42,010 nucleotides of DNA from Sphingomonas sp. dw_22 (GTDB taxonomy: Bacteria; Pseudomonadota; Alphaproteobacteria; Sphingomonadales; Sphingomonadaceae), in the NCBI RefSeq assembly GCF_018449795.1, contig NZ_JAAVVE010000038.1:1-42010 (forward strand), read 5' to 3'. Of the stretch, positions 18,483 to 25,510 are shown one piece after another. Position numbers and translations under genes: made by a program. The first letter of the stretch is position 1. Each line of letters begins with the position of its first letter. Under the pieces are notes generated by a model. The model made no database searches, had not been told where the DNA came from, and worked only from the letters and a program-made list of their open reading frames with translations.

Positions 18483-20665
18483 TTCTCCCTGGTCGGGGAA
18501 CGACGCCGCCTGAGCGAAAGTTTCGGCACCGGCCTGCGCGATTCGAGCGCCGCGCCCCGGCCGGAGAGCGAGGGATTGGTCATGAAATAGCGGTGCAGGT
18601 TGAACGAGCCCTCCTCGCTCGGCTCGATGCGGTCATATTGGCCGTCGCTCTGGAGGCTCCAGCTCTGCTCGTTGTCGAGCAGATTGGCGACCAGCACCTG
18701 GTCGAGCACCTGATCGTGCACCGTCTTGTTGAGGATCGGCAGCATGAACTCGACGCGGCGATCGAAATTGCGCGGCATCCAGTCGGCCGAGGAGATGAAC
18801 AGCTTGGCGCCGTCGTTCGGCAATGCCTTGCCGCCGCCGAACGCCCAGATGCGGCTATGCTCCAGGAAACGCCCGACGATCGACTTCACCCGGATATTCT
18901 CCGACATGCCCGGCACGCCGGGCCGCAGGCAGCAGATGCCGCGGATGATGAGGTCGATCTGCACGCCCGCATTGCTCGCTTCATACAGCTTCTCGATGAT
19001 CGCGGGATCGACCACCGAGTTCATCTTGGCCCAGATCGCGCCCGGCCGCCCCGCCTGGGCATGGGCGATCTCCTCGTCGATCAGGTCGACCAGCCGGTTG
19101 CGCAGGTCGCGCGGGGAGATGCCGAGCAGCTCCAGCCCGTGCGGCTCGACATAGCCGGTGACGTAGTTGAAGATCTGCGCCGCATCGCGCCCGATCCGCG
19201 GATCGGCGGTGAAGAAGCTGAGGTCGGTATAGATGCGCGCGGTGATCGGGTGATAATTGCCCGTGCCGAAATGGCAGTAGGTGCGGAAGGCATTGCCCTC
19301 GCGCCGCACGACCATCGAGACCTTGGCATGGGTCTTCCAGTCGATGAAGCCATATACGACCTGCACGCCCGCACGCTCCAGCGCGGTCGCCCAATAGAGG
19401 TTCTGCTCCTCGTCGAACCGCGCCTTGAGCTCCACGACGGCGGTCACCGACTTGCCGGCCTCGGCCGCGGCGATCAGCGCGTTGATGACGGCGGGCTGCT
19501 TGCCGGCGCGATAGAGCGTCTGCTTGATCGCGACCACGTCCGGGTCCGCCGCCGCCTGGCCCAGGAACGAGAGCACGACGTCGAAGCTCTCATAGGGATG
19601 GTGGACGACGATGTCCTTGGCGCGGATCGCCGCGAAGCAATCGCCGCCATATTCGCGGATCCGCTCGGGAAAGCGCGCCGAATAGGGCGAGAATTTCAGG
19701 TCCGGCCGATCCTCCTCGACCAGCGTCGCCAGGTCGCCGACGCCCAGGAAGCCACCGGTCTCGGTCAGCAGCGCCTCGCTGCCGCCCAGCTCCTCCTTCA
19801 GCACCGCCTCCAGCTCGGGCGCGATGCCGTCCTCCATCTCGAGGCGGATCACCCTGCCCCGCCGCCGCCGCTTGATCGCGGAGCGGAAGGTCATGACCAG
19901 ATCCTCGGCCTCTTCCTCGATCTCGATATCGCTGTCGCGCAGCACCCGGAATGCCGCCGCGCCCAGCACGTCGTATCCGGGGAACAGCACCGGCGAGAAA
20001 TGCTTGATGAGCGTCTCCACCGTCACATAGCGCGCCGGATCGCCCGGCAGCCGGACGAAGCGCTTCATCGTCGTCGGCAGCAGCACGAGCTCGCGAATCG
20101 GCTCATGGTCCGAACGGCGGACGAGATCGAAGATCACGCTCGATCCCTGGTTGGGGATGAACGGGAACGGGTGCGCCGGATCGAGCGCCTGGGGCGTGAG
20201 GATCGGGAAGATCTGCTCGCGGAAATGATCGGCAAGCCAGACTTCGGTCTCACCGTCGATTCCATCCGCCTCCAGCACGGTGATGCCCGTCTCGGCCAGC
20301 TCGGCGCGGATGTCGATCCACACGGCCTGCTGGCTGTCCGCCAGTATCTCCGCCTCGGCCGAGATCGCCGCGAGCTGCTGGGCCGGGGTCAGGCCGTCGG
20401 CCGAATGCGCCTCGATATCCTGGAGCTGCTGCCCCATCAGCCCCGCCACGCGGACCATGAAGAATTCGTCGAAATTGCTTCCCGAGATCGACAGGAAGCG
20501 CAGCCGCTCGAGCAGCGGATGGGCGGGATTGAGCGCCTCCTCCATCACCCGGCGGTTGAAGGCGAGCCAGGAGAGCTCGCGGTTGAAGAAGCGCTTTCGG
20601 GCATCCGCCGGCGCGGTGCGCGGCAGATCCTGCGGGGTTCGTTGGGTGGTGGCAGCCTTGGTCAT
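18479..20665 (-). CDS. ppk1: Polyphosphate kinase 1
   Basis: 728-residue PPK1, making polyphosphate from ATP. The N-domain begins RFFNRELSWLAFNRRVMEEA. The catalytic histidine is H465 in YCHFGTGNYHP, and the second C-domain includes LFISSADWMPRNFDRRVEFM. The length is normal for the family. ATG at 20665 overlaps the hdaA stop and its own stop overlaps ppx, so all three are coupled. The region after the catalytic domains (SLSGRGAALESRRPVPKLSLRRR) is a short basic tail. Confidence 0.96.
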   Translation of the reverse strand: MTKAATTQRTPQDLPRTAPADARKRFFNRELSWLAFNRRVMEEALNPAHPLLERLRFLSISGSNFDEFFMVRVAGLMGQQLQDIEAHSADGLTPAQQLAAISAEAEILADSQQAVWIDIRAELAETGITVLEADGIDGETEVWLADHFREQIFPILTPQALDPAHPFPFIPNQGSSVIFDLVRRSDHEPIRELVLLPTTMKRFVRLPGDPARYVTVETLIKHFSPVLFPGYDVLGAAAFRVLRDSDIEIEEEAEDLVMTFRSAIKRRRRGRVIRLEMEDGIAPELEAVLKEELGGSEALLTETGGFLGVGDLATLVEEDRPDLKFSPYSARFPERIREYGGDCFAAIRAKDIVVHHPYESFDVVLSFLGQAAADPDVVAIKQTLYRAGKQPAVINALIAAAEAGKSVTAVVELKARFDEEQNLYWATALERAGVQVVYGFIDWKTHAKVSMVVRREGNAFRTYCHFGTGNYHPITARIYTDLSFFTADPRIGRDAAQIFNYVTGYVEPHGLELLGISPRDLRNRLVDLIDEEIAHAQAGRPGAIWAKMNSVVDPAIIEKLYEASNAGVQIDLIIRGICCLRPGVPGMSENIRVKSIVGRFLEHSRIWAFGGGKALPNDGAKLFISSADWMPRNFDRRVEFMLPILNKTVHDQVLDQVLVANLLDNEQSWSLQSDGQYDRIEPSEEGSFNLHRYFMTNPSLSGRGAALESRRPVPKLSLRRRRSPTREN

Positions 20666-21273
20666 TCGTTCTCGCTAGCGCCGGATTGCGTCAAAAGGCT
20701 TGCAGCCTCCAATGTGGCGCGCACCACCGGAATGGACAAGCGCTGTCCCTCCACCTCCAGCGCATCGGCAACGCGCAGGATCGCGACATGGCTGCGCTCC
20801 ACCCGTTTGGCGATCCAGGCGATCACATCGGGCTTGGCATGCAGCAGATGCCGCTCGAATGCACGCTCCAGCAATTGCGGGATCAGCACATCGTCGGGCG
20901 GCCCGATCTCCAGCAGCGGCGAAGCTGCGAGTCGCGAGCGCAGGTCGGGCAGCTTCACGTCCCATGCGGGCGGCGCGGCATCGGCGACGATCAGCAGCGG
21001 GTGGCGCTCCGATTGGGCGCGGTTCCAGGCGTGGAAGATGTCCGCCTCCTTCACGCGCTCGGCATCGTCGATGATCGTCGCGCCGGTCTTGGCCGCGAAG
21101 ATCCGCGCGAGCAGGCTCCGCCCGGACTTGCGAGGACCGACGAGCAGGGCCGCCATCACCGGCCAGGTCGCCCAGCGTTCGAGCTGTTGGACCGCGCGCA
21201 GGTTTGATTCGCCGACCAGGAACTCCGTCTCGCTCGCCTCGGGCAGGCCGAGTGGCAGGCGTAGCTGGTTCAT
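20662..21273 (-). CDS. hdaA: DnaA-related regulatory protein HdaA
   Basis: 203-residue DnaA/Hda-like AAA+ protein, which with the sliding clamp promotes hydrolysis of DnaA-bound ATP and limits re-initiation. The N-terminus MNQLRLPLGLPE fits the clamp-binding motif (Q-x-x-L-x-L/F) of Hda proteins. The P-loop is degenerate (VGPRKSGRSLLARIF), followed by LLIVADAAPP and, near the end, VERSHVAILRVADALE. I chose the ATG at 21273 because the clamp motif must be N-terminal; a reading from 21414 adds sequence antisense-like to the upstream gene. ATGA overlaps join it to both neighbours. The same hdaA-ppk1 pairing is known in Caulobacter. Confidence 0.9.
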   Translation of the reverse strand: MNQLRLPLGLPEASETEFLVGESNLRAVQQLERWATWPVMAALLVGPRKSGRSLLARIFAAKTGATIIDDAERVKEADIFHAWNRAQSERHPLLIVADAAPPAWDVKLPDLRSRLAASPLLEIGPPDDVLIPQLLERAFERHLLHAKPDVIAWIAKRVERSHVAILRVADALEVEGQRLSIPVVRATLEAASLLTQSGASENE

Positions 21274-22565
21274 TGGCCCCGGGGTGTCGCCGTTGCCCGG
21301 GGCGTGGGGCCGGCCCGGGGCGTCGCCGTGACCTGGGGCGAAGGCGGCGCGCTGGGCGTCGCGGCGCCTCCTCTGCGGATGCGCAGGACACCCGGCCCCT
21401 CCTGCACGCTCCATCCGCGTGCCTCCAGCGCCGAACGCAGGGCGGCCTGTGATCCGTCATAGGACACGTGCATCACCGATATGCCGCCCAGCGCGAGGCT
21501 GGTCGTGTTCGCCGAGCGCACGCCTGGAAGCCCACGCATCGCCGCCTCGGACGCGGTGAGCGACGCCGCGGTCGGCGTTTCCACCTGCACGGTCAGGCTG
21601 GTGGTCGTGGCGGCCTCGGCGCTGGGAGTCGGCATGGGGGCCTCTTCCTCGGTCGCGGTCTCTTCCACGGCCTGGGCCGAAGGCGGCCGAGTCGCCAGCA
21701 GCGGGTCGGTGCGCAGCGCCCCGCTCGCCAGCGCCTTCTGATAGGCCTCGTCCATGCGCTGGATGCCGGTGTCGAGCAGCGTGTCGATCGCGTCGCCATT
21801 GTCGACGCGCAGCGCGAAGCTGGTCACCGGGCGCCGATCAGGACCGTGGCTCGCCGAGAAGATGCCGACGATCGGCCCGCCCGGATAGTCGCGGCGAAGC
21901 TGCACTTCGGCGACCAGCACGTCCGAAGCGCCATATTGGTCGAGCACGGTGCGCCACCAGTTGCGCCCGCGCCGCAGCGTCTGCCCGGCATTGACGAGCA
22001 GCGAATCGGGGCCCGTGCCGCGCAGCCGCACATAGTCGATCGAGCTGCCCGCGGCGCGGAAGCGGTTCCAGGCGCGCGCCCAGGCGGTCTCGCGCTCATA
22101 TACCTGCCCCGTCCCGCCCGAGAATTGCAGCGGCACCAGCAGCATCGGCGGCGAATGGGTGACGGCGATCGAGACGCCTAGCATCTGCCCGGCCCGCCCG
22201 CGATCGAAGAGCACGCCCAGCTTGGCGATATAGCGAGTCGGCCCGATCTGCTCGCGCTCGACGACGATGCCGGTGACGAGCGAATCGAGCGTCGAATCGG
22301 AAAGGCTCGATCCCTTGCCGGTCAATCGCTTGGCCAGCATGTCCCAGCCCTTGCGCTGGGCGATCCGCCAGCCGCCGAGCCGCGCGGTATCCGCATCCTT
22401 GCCGCTCACATCGACGGCGATGCCCGAAACCTCGAAGCTGCCGGAGGCGTCGATCGGCACCGCGCTGATGCCGTTGCCGGGCGCCTGCGCCATCACGGCG
22501 GCCACACCGCCCAGGGCGAGCGTGGATGCGATGGCGATGGCGAGGAATGGGCGGCGAAGCTGCAT
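21270..22565 (-). CDS. Secreted DUF2066-like protein with Thr/Pro/Arg repeat tail
   Basis: 431-residue protein. A signal peptide (MQLRRPFLAIAIASTLALGG...AVMAQA) leads to a periplasmic region of about 270 residues (GISAVPIDASGSFEVSGIAVDVSG, then LVTGIVVEREQIGPTRYIAKLGV and MLLVPLQFSGG) that resembles DUF2066. A Ser/Glu/Pro linker is followed by a beta-alpha-beta domain of about 70 residues (SLTVQVETPTAASL...LEARGWSVQEG) and a low-complexity tail with ATPR repeats. The DUF2066 call is supported by gene order: in Pseudomonas a DUF2066 gene also lies between purM and hda (recalled). Function is unknown. The ATG at 22565 is set by the signal peptide; the stop overlaps hdaA by 4 nt. Confidence 0.75.
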   Translation of the reverse strand: MQLRRPFLAIAIASTLALGGVAAVMAQAPGNGISAVPIDASGSFEVSGIAVDVSGKDADTARLGGWRIAQRKGWDMLAKRLTGKGSSLSDSTLDSLVTGIVVEREQIGPTRYIAKLGVLFDRGRAGQMLGVSIAVTHSPPMLLVPLQFSGGTGQVYERETAWARAWNRFRAAGSSIDYVRLRGTGPDSLLVNAGQTLRRGRNWWRTVLDQYGASDVLVAEVQLRRDYPGGPIVGIFSASHGPDRRPVTSFALRVDNGDAIDTLLDTGIQRMDEAYQKALASGALRTDPLLATRPPSAQAVEETATEEEAPMPTPSAEAATTTSLTVQVETPTAASLTASEAAMRGLPGVRSANTTSLALGGISVMHVSYDGSQAALRSALEARGWSVQEGPGVLRIRRGGAATPSAPPSPQVTATPRAGPTPRATATPRGQ

Positions 22566-22629
22566 GCGATGGCCCTTTTGACGAACCGGGCGTGGAAATC
22601 CAAGCGCGTTGTGGCTAGGCGCTTTTTCC

Positions 22630-23736
22630 ATGAGCGAGAACGAACCGGGCCAAGGCCCCTATACCTATGCCCAGGCGGGCGTTTCGATTGCGGCCGGAAA
22701 TGCGCTGGTGCGCGCGATCGGCCCGCTTGCCCGCGCCACCCGGCGCCCGGGCGCGGACGCCGATCTGGGTGGATTCGGCGGCATCTTCGACCTGAAGGCG
22801 GCGGGTTTCACCGATCCGCTGCTGGTCGCCGCGAACGACGGCGTCGGCACCAAGCTCAAGCTCGCGATCGATGCGAACGCGCATGACGGCGTCGGCATCG
22901 ACCTGGTCGCGATGTGCGCCAACGATCTGATCGTCCAGGGCGCCGAGCCGTTGTTCTTCCTCGACTATTACGCCAGCGGAAAGCTGGACAACGCCGTCGC
23001 CGAGCGCGTCATCGCCTCGATCGCCGAGGGCTGCCGCCAGGCCGGCTGCGCGCTGATCGGCGGCGAGACGGCGGAGATGCCCGGCATGTATGCCGCCGGC
23101 GACTATGACCTCGCCGGCTTCTGCGTCGGCGCGGTCGAGCGGACCCAGCTGCTCGACGGCAGCGCGATCCGTCCGGGCGACGTGATCCTCGGCCTCGCCT
23201 CCACGGGCGTCCATTCCAACGGCTTCTCGCTGGTCCGCCGACTCGCCGCCGACAAGGGCTGGAAGCTCGATCGCCCGGCGGTGTTCGATCAGGACGTGAT
23301 CCTGATCGACGCGCTGATGGCGCCGACGCGCATCTATGTGAAGAGCCTGCTCCCGCAGGTCCGCAAGGGCGCGATCCACGGTCTCGCCCACATCACCGGC
23401 GGCGGCCTGCTGGAAAATGTGCCGCGCGTGCTGCCCAGGGATTGCCACGCCCGCATCGACGCCGCCGCCTGGCCGCTCCCGCGCCTGATGGCGTTCCTCC
23501 AGGCCCAGGGGAATATCGAGCCCGAGGAGATGGCGCGCACCTTCAACTGCGGTATCGGCATGATCGCGGTGGTTTCCGCCGCCGATGCGGATGCCGTGGC
23601 GGCGGAGCTCACTGCCGCCGGCGAGACGGTCCATCGCATCGGCACGATCGAGTCGGGCGAGCGTGGCTGCACCGTTTTCGGCCCCGCCGAGACCTGGAGC
23701 GCGCGTTCGGATTGGAGCGCTTCGCATAATGGCTGA
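22630..23736 (+). CDS. purM: Phosphoribosylformylglycinamidine cyclo-ligase
   Basis: AIR synthetase, fifth step of purine synthesis, 368 residues. Motifs include [72 protein letters not shown] and [17 protein letters not shown] chose the ATG at 22630 ([13 protein letters not shown]); an upstream in-frame start would add seven residues. It is divergent from the DUF2066-like gene across 64 bp, which must hold both promoters. purN follows after a palindromic element. Confidence 0.96.
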   Translation: MSENEPGQGPYTYAQAGVSIAAGNALVRAIGPLARATRRPGADADLGGFGGIFDLKAAGFTDPLLVAANDGVGTKLKLAIDANAHDGVGIDLVAMCANDLIVQGAEPLFFLDYYASGKLDNAVAERVIASIAEGCRQAGCALIGGETAEMPGMYAAGDYDLAGFCVGAVERTQLLDGSAIRPGDVILGLASTGVHSNGFSLVRRLAADKGWKLDRPAVFDQDVILIDALMAPTRIYVKSLLPQVRKGAIHGLAHITGGGLLENVPRVLPRDCHARIDAAAWPLPRLMAFLQAQGNIEPEEMARTFNCGIGMIAVVSAADADAVAAELTAAGETVHRIGTIESGERGCTVFGPAETWSARSDWSASHNG

Positions 23737-23742
23737 TCTTCT

Positions 23743-23830
23743 CCCCTTCCGCTTGCGGGAGGGGTCGGCGGAGGGCTTGTTCCTTGCACCCGACAGCCTC
23801 TCCCCTAACCCCTCCCGCAAGCGGAAGGGG
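23743..23830. repeat. Palindromic element filling the purM-purN spacer
   Basis: Two perfect 22-nt inverted arms (23743-23764 and 23809-23830; CCCCTTCCGC...GCGGGAGGGG), each self-complementary, flank 44 nt of less conserved sequence. It begins 6 nt after the purM stop and ends 5 nt before the purN start, so it occupies essentially the whole spacer. Confidence 0.88.
23825..23830 (+). promoter_or_regulatory. purN ribosome binding site lying in the repeat arm
   Basis: AAGGGG is the last part of the right arm and sits 5 nt before the GTG start of purN. In the folded RNA this sequence would be paired with CCCCTCCC of the same arm or with the left arm, so access could depend on structure. Confidence 0.55.
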
Positions 23831-23835
23831 AACAC

Positions 23836-24402
23836 GTGAAGAAGAAGCTCGGAATCCTCATCTCGGGCCGGGGCTCGAACATGGCGGCGTTGGTCGAAGC
23901 GTCGCATGCCGCCGATTGCCCGTATGAAGTCGCCCTCGTCGCCAGCGACAAGCCCGAAGCCCCGGGCCTTGCCTGGGCGCGCGAGCAGGGCGTGCCGGTC
24001 TTCGCCCATTCGCCGCGCGGCATCTCCAAGCCCGAATATGAAGCGGCCATCGATGCGGCGCTCCGCAAGGCGGGCGTCGAGGCGATCGCCCTCGCCGGCT
24101 ATATGCGCCTGCTTTCCGACGATTTCGTCGCCAAGTGGCGCGGCCGGATCGTCAACATCCACCCCTCGCTGCTGCCCCGGCACAAGGGCCTCGACACCCA
24201 TAAGCGCGCGATCGAGGCGGGCGACAGCCATGGCGGCACCTCGGTCCATATCGTCACCGAGGAGCTGGACGGCGGCGAGGTGCTCGGCCAGGCCCCGGTC
24301 GAGATCCTGCCCGGCGATACGCCGGAAACCCTTGCCGCGCGCGTGCTGGCGGAGGAACATCGGCTCTACCCGAGGGTAGTAGCAGCATGGCTGACACGCT
24401 GA
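23836..24402 (+). CDS. purN: Phosphoribosylglycinamide formyltransferase
   Basis: GAR transformylase using 10-formyl-THF, 188 residues. It has the N-terminal KLGILISGRGSNMAAL phosphate-binding loop, the catalytic region VNIHPSLLPRHKGLDTHKRA (Asn-His pair) and GGTSVHIVTEELDGGEVLGQ with the catalytic Asp. The start is GTG at 23836; no in-frame ATG precedes the conserved KKKLGILISG. Translation initiation appears to use a Shine-Dalgarno in the preceding repeat. The 3' end overlaps the next gene by 16 nt. Confidence 0.95.
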   Translation: MKKKLGILISGRGSNMAALVEASHAADCPYEVALVASDKPEAPGLAWAREQGVPVFAHSPRGISKPEYEAAIDAALRKAGVEAIALAGYMRLLSDDFVAKWRGRIVNIHPSLLPRHKGLDTHKRAIEAGDSHGGTSVHIVTEELDGGEVLGQAPVEILPGDTPETLAARVLAEEHRLYPRVVAAWLTR

Positions 24403-24767
24403 GCGCCGAACCCGATGCCGCGCTGGACCAAGTCCGCGCGCTCGCCCTCGACCTGCCCGAGACCAGCGAGAAGCTTTCCCACGGCCAGCCGACCTTCTTC
24501 GTCGCCGGCGCCATGTTCGCCCAGTTCCGCCACGATCACCATGGCGACGGCCGCACCATCGTCGCGGTCAAGACCGCCGACGAGGAGGATCTGGCGCTGA
24601 TCGAGGCGGCGCCCGATCTCTATTCGCGCGTCGCCTATTTCGGCCGCGGCTGGGTCGGCCTCGCGATCGGCCGGCCCGATACCGACTGGGCGCATGTGGG
24701 CGACCGTATCGCCCGAAGCTGGGAGCTTGCCGCCCCGCGCCGCCTGCTGGAGGCGGGCGGACGCTGA
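24387..24767 (+). CDS. MmcQ/YjbR family protein
   Basis: 126-residue protein with the YjbR/CyaY-like fold pattern: RALALDLPETSEKLSHGQPTFFV, then a central region with KTADEEDLALIEAAPDLY and the final GWVGLAIGRPDTDWAHVGDRIARSW. Family members are annotated as DNA-binding, though the biochemical role is unclear. It overlaps purN by 16 nt, so it is co-translated with the purine gene, but a link to purine synthesis is not established. Confidence 0.85.
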   Translation: MADTLSAEPDAALDQVRALALDLPETSEKLSHGQPTFFVAGAMFAQFRHDHHGDGRTIVAVKTADEEDLALIEAAPDLYSRVAYFGRGWVGLAIGRPDTDWAHVGDRIARSWELAAPRRLLEAGGR

Positions 24768-24814
24768 GTCGCCCCCTTGCTCCCAGCCCCATGCCCCCGC
24801 GATAAGAGGCGCCG

Positions 24815-25510
24815 ATGATAAAGGTCGCCAGCTACAATATGCGCAAGTCGATCGGCACCGATCGGCGCCGCCGGCCCGAGCGGACGCTCCAGGTTCTGTC
24901 CGAGATCGATGCCGATATCATTGCGCTCCAGGAGGCGGATCGCCGCTTCGGCACGCGCGAGGCGGTGCTCGCCGGCCATCTGCTCGCCGAGCACAGCCCC
25001 TGGAAGGCGATCCCGTTCGGCGCGCGCGCGCGATCGATGGGCTGGCACGGCAATGCGATCCTCGTCCGCCGCGATGCCCAGGTGCTCGACAGCGAGGCGA
25101 TCCACCTGCCCGCGCTGGAGCCGCGCGGCGCGGTGATGGCCGATGTCCGCATCGACGGCCAGGTGATACGCATCGTCGGCATGCATCTCGATCTTTCCGG
25201 CCTGTGGCGCCGCCGCCAGGCGCATGCGATCCTCGCCCATGTCGCGGCCAGCACGCATCAATACCCCACGGTGATGATGGGCGACCTCAACGAGTGGAGC
25301 GTCCAATCGGGGTGCCTGCGCGATTTCGCCGCGCACTATCAGTTCGCGGAGACCGGCAAGAGCTTCCACGCCCGCCGCCCCGTCGCGCGGCTCGATCGGA
25401 TCATGGCCTCGCCCGATCTGAGGATCACCGGCGCCGGGGTCCATGAGACGCTGTCCTCCCGCACCGCGTCGGATCACCTGCCGATCTGGGCCACGGTCGC
25501 GCCGCGTTGA
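24815..25510 (+). CDS. Endonuclease/exonuclease/phosphatase (EEP) family hydrolase
   Basis: 231-residue metal-dependent EEP-fold enzyme. Motifs in order: VASYNMRKSIG, IIALQEADRRFG (catalytic Glu), GMHLDLSGLWRRRQ, VMMGDLNEW (Asp/Asn pair) and the final SDHLPIWA (catalytic Asp-His). No signal peptide, so it is presumably cytoplasmic. Substrate (nucleic acid, phospholipid or phosphoinositide-like) cannot be told. Its stop TGA shares bases with the TTG start of the following patatin gene (TTGA), which suggests a joint function, perhaps in lipid or nucleotide turnover (inference). Confidence 0.88.
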   Translation: MIKVASYNMRKSIGTDRRRRPERTLQVLSEIDADIIALQEADRRFGTREAVLAGHLLAEHSPWKAIPFGARARSMGWHGNAILVRRDAQVLDSEAIHLPALEPRGAVMADVRIDGQVIRIVGMHLDLSGLWRRRQAHAILAHVAASTHQYPTVMMGDLNEWSVQSGCLRDFAAHYQFAETGKSFHARRPVARLDRIMASPDLRITGAGVHETLSSRTASDHLPIWATVAPR

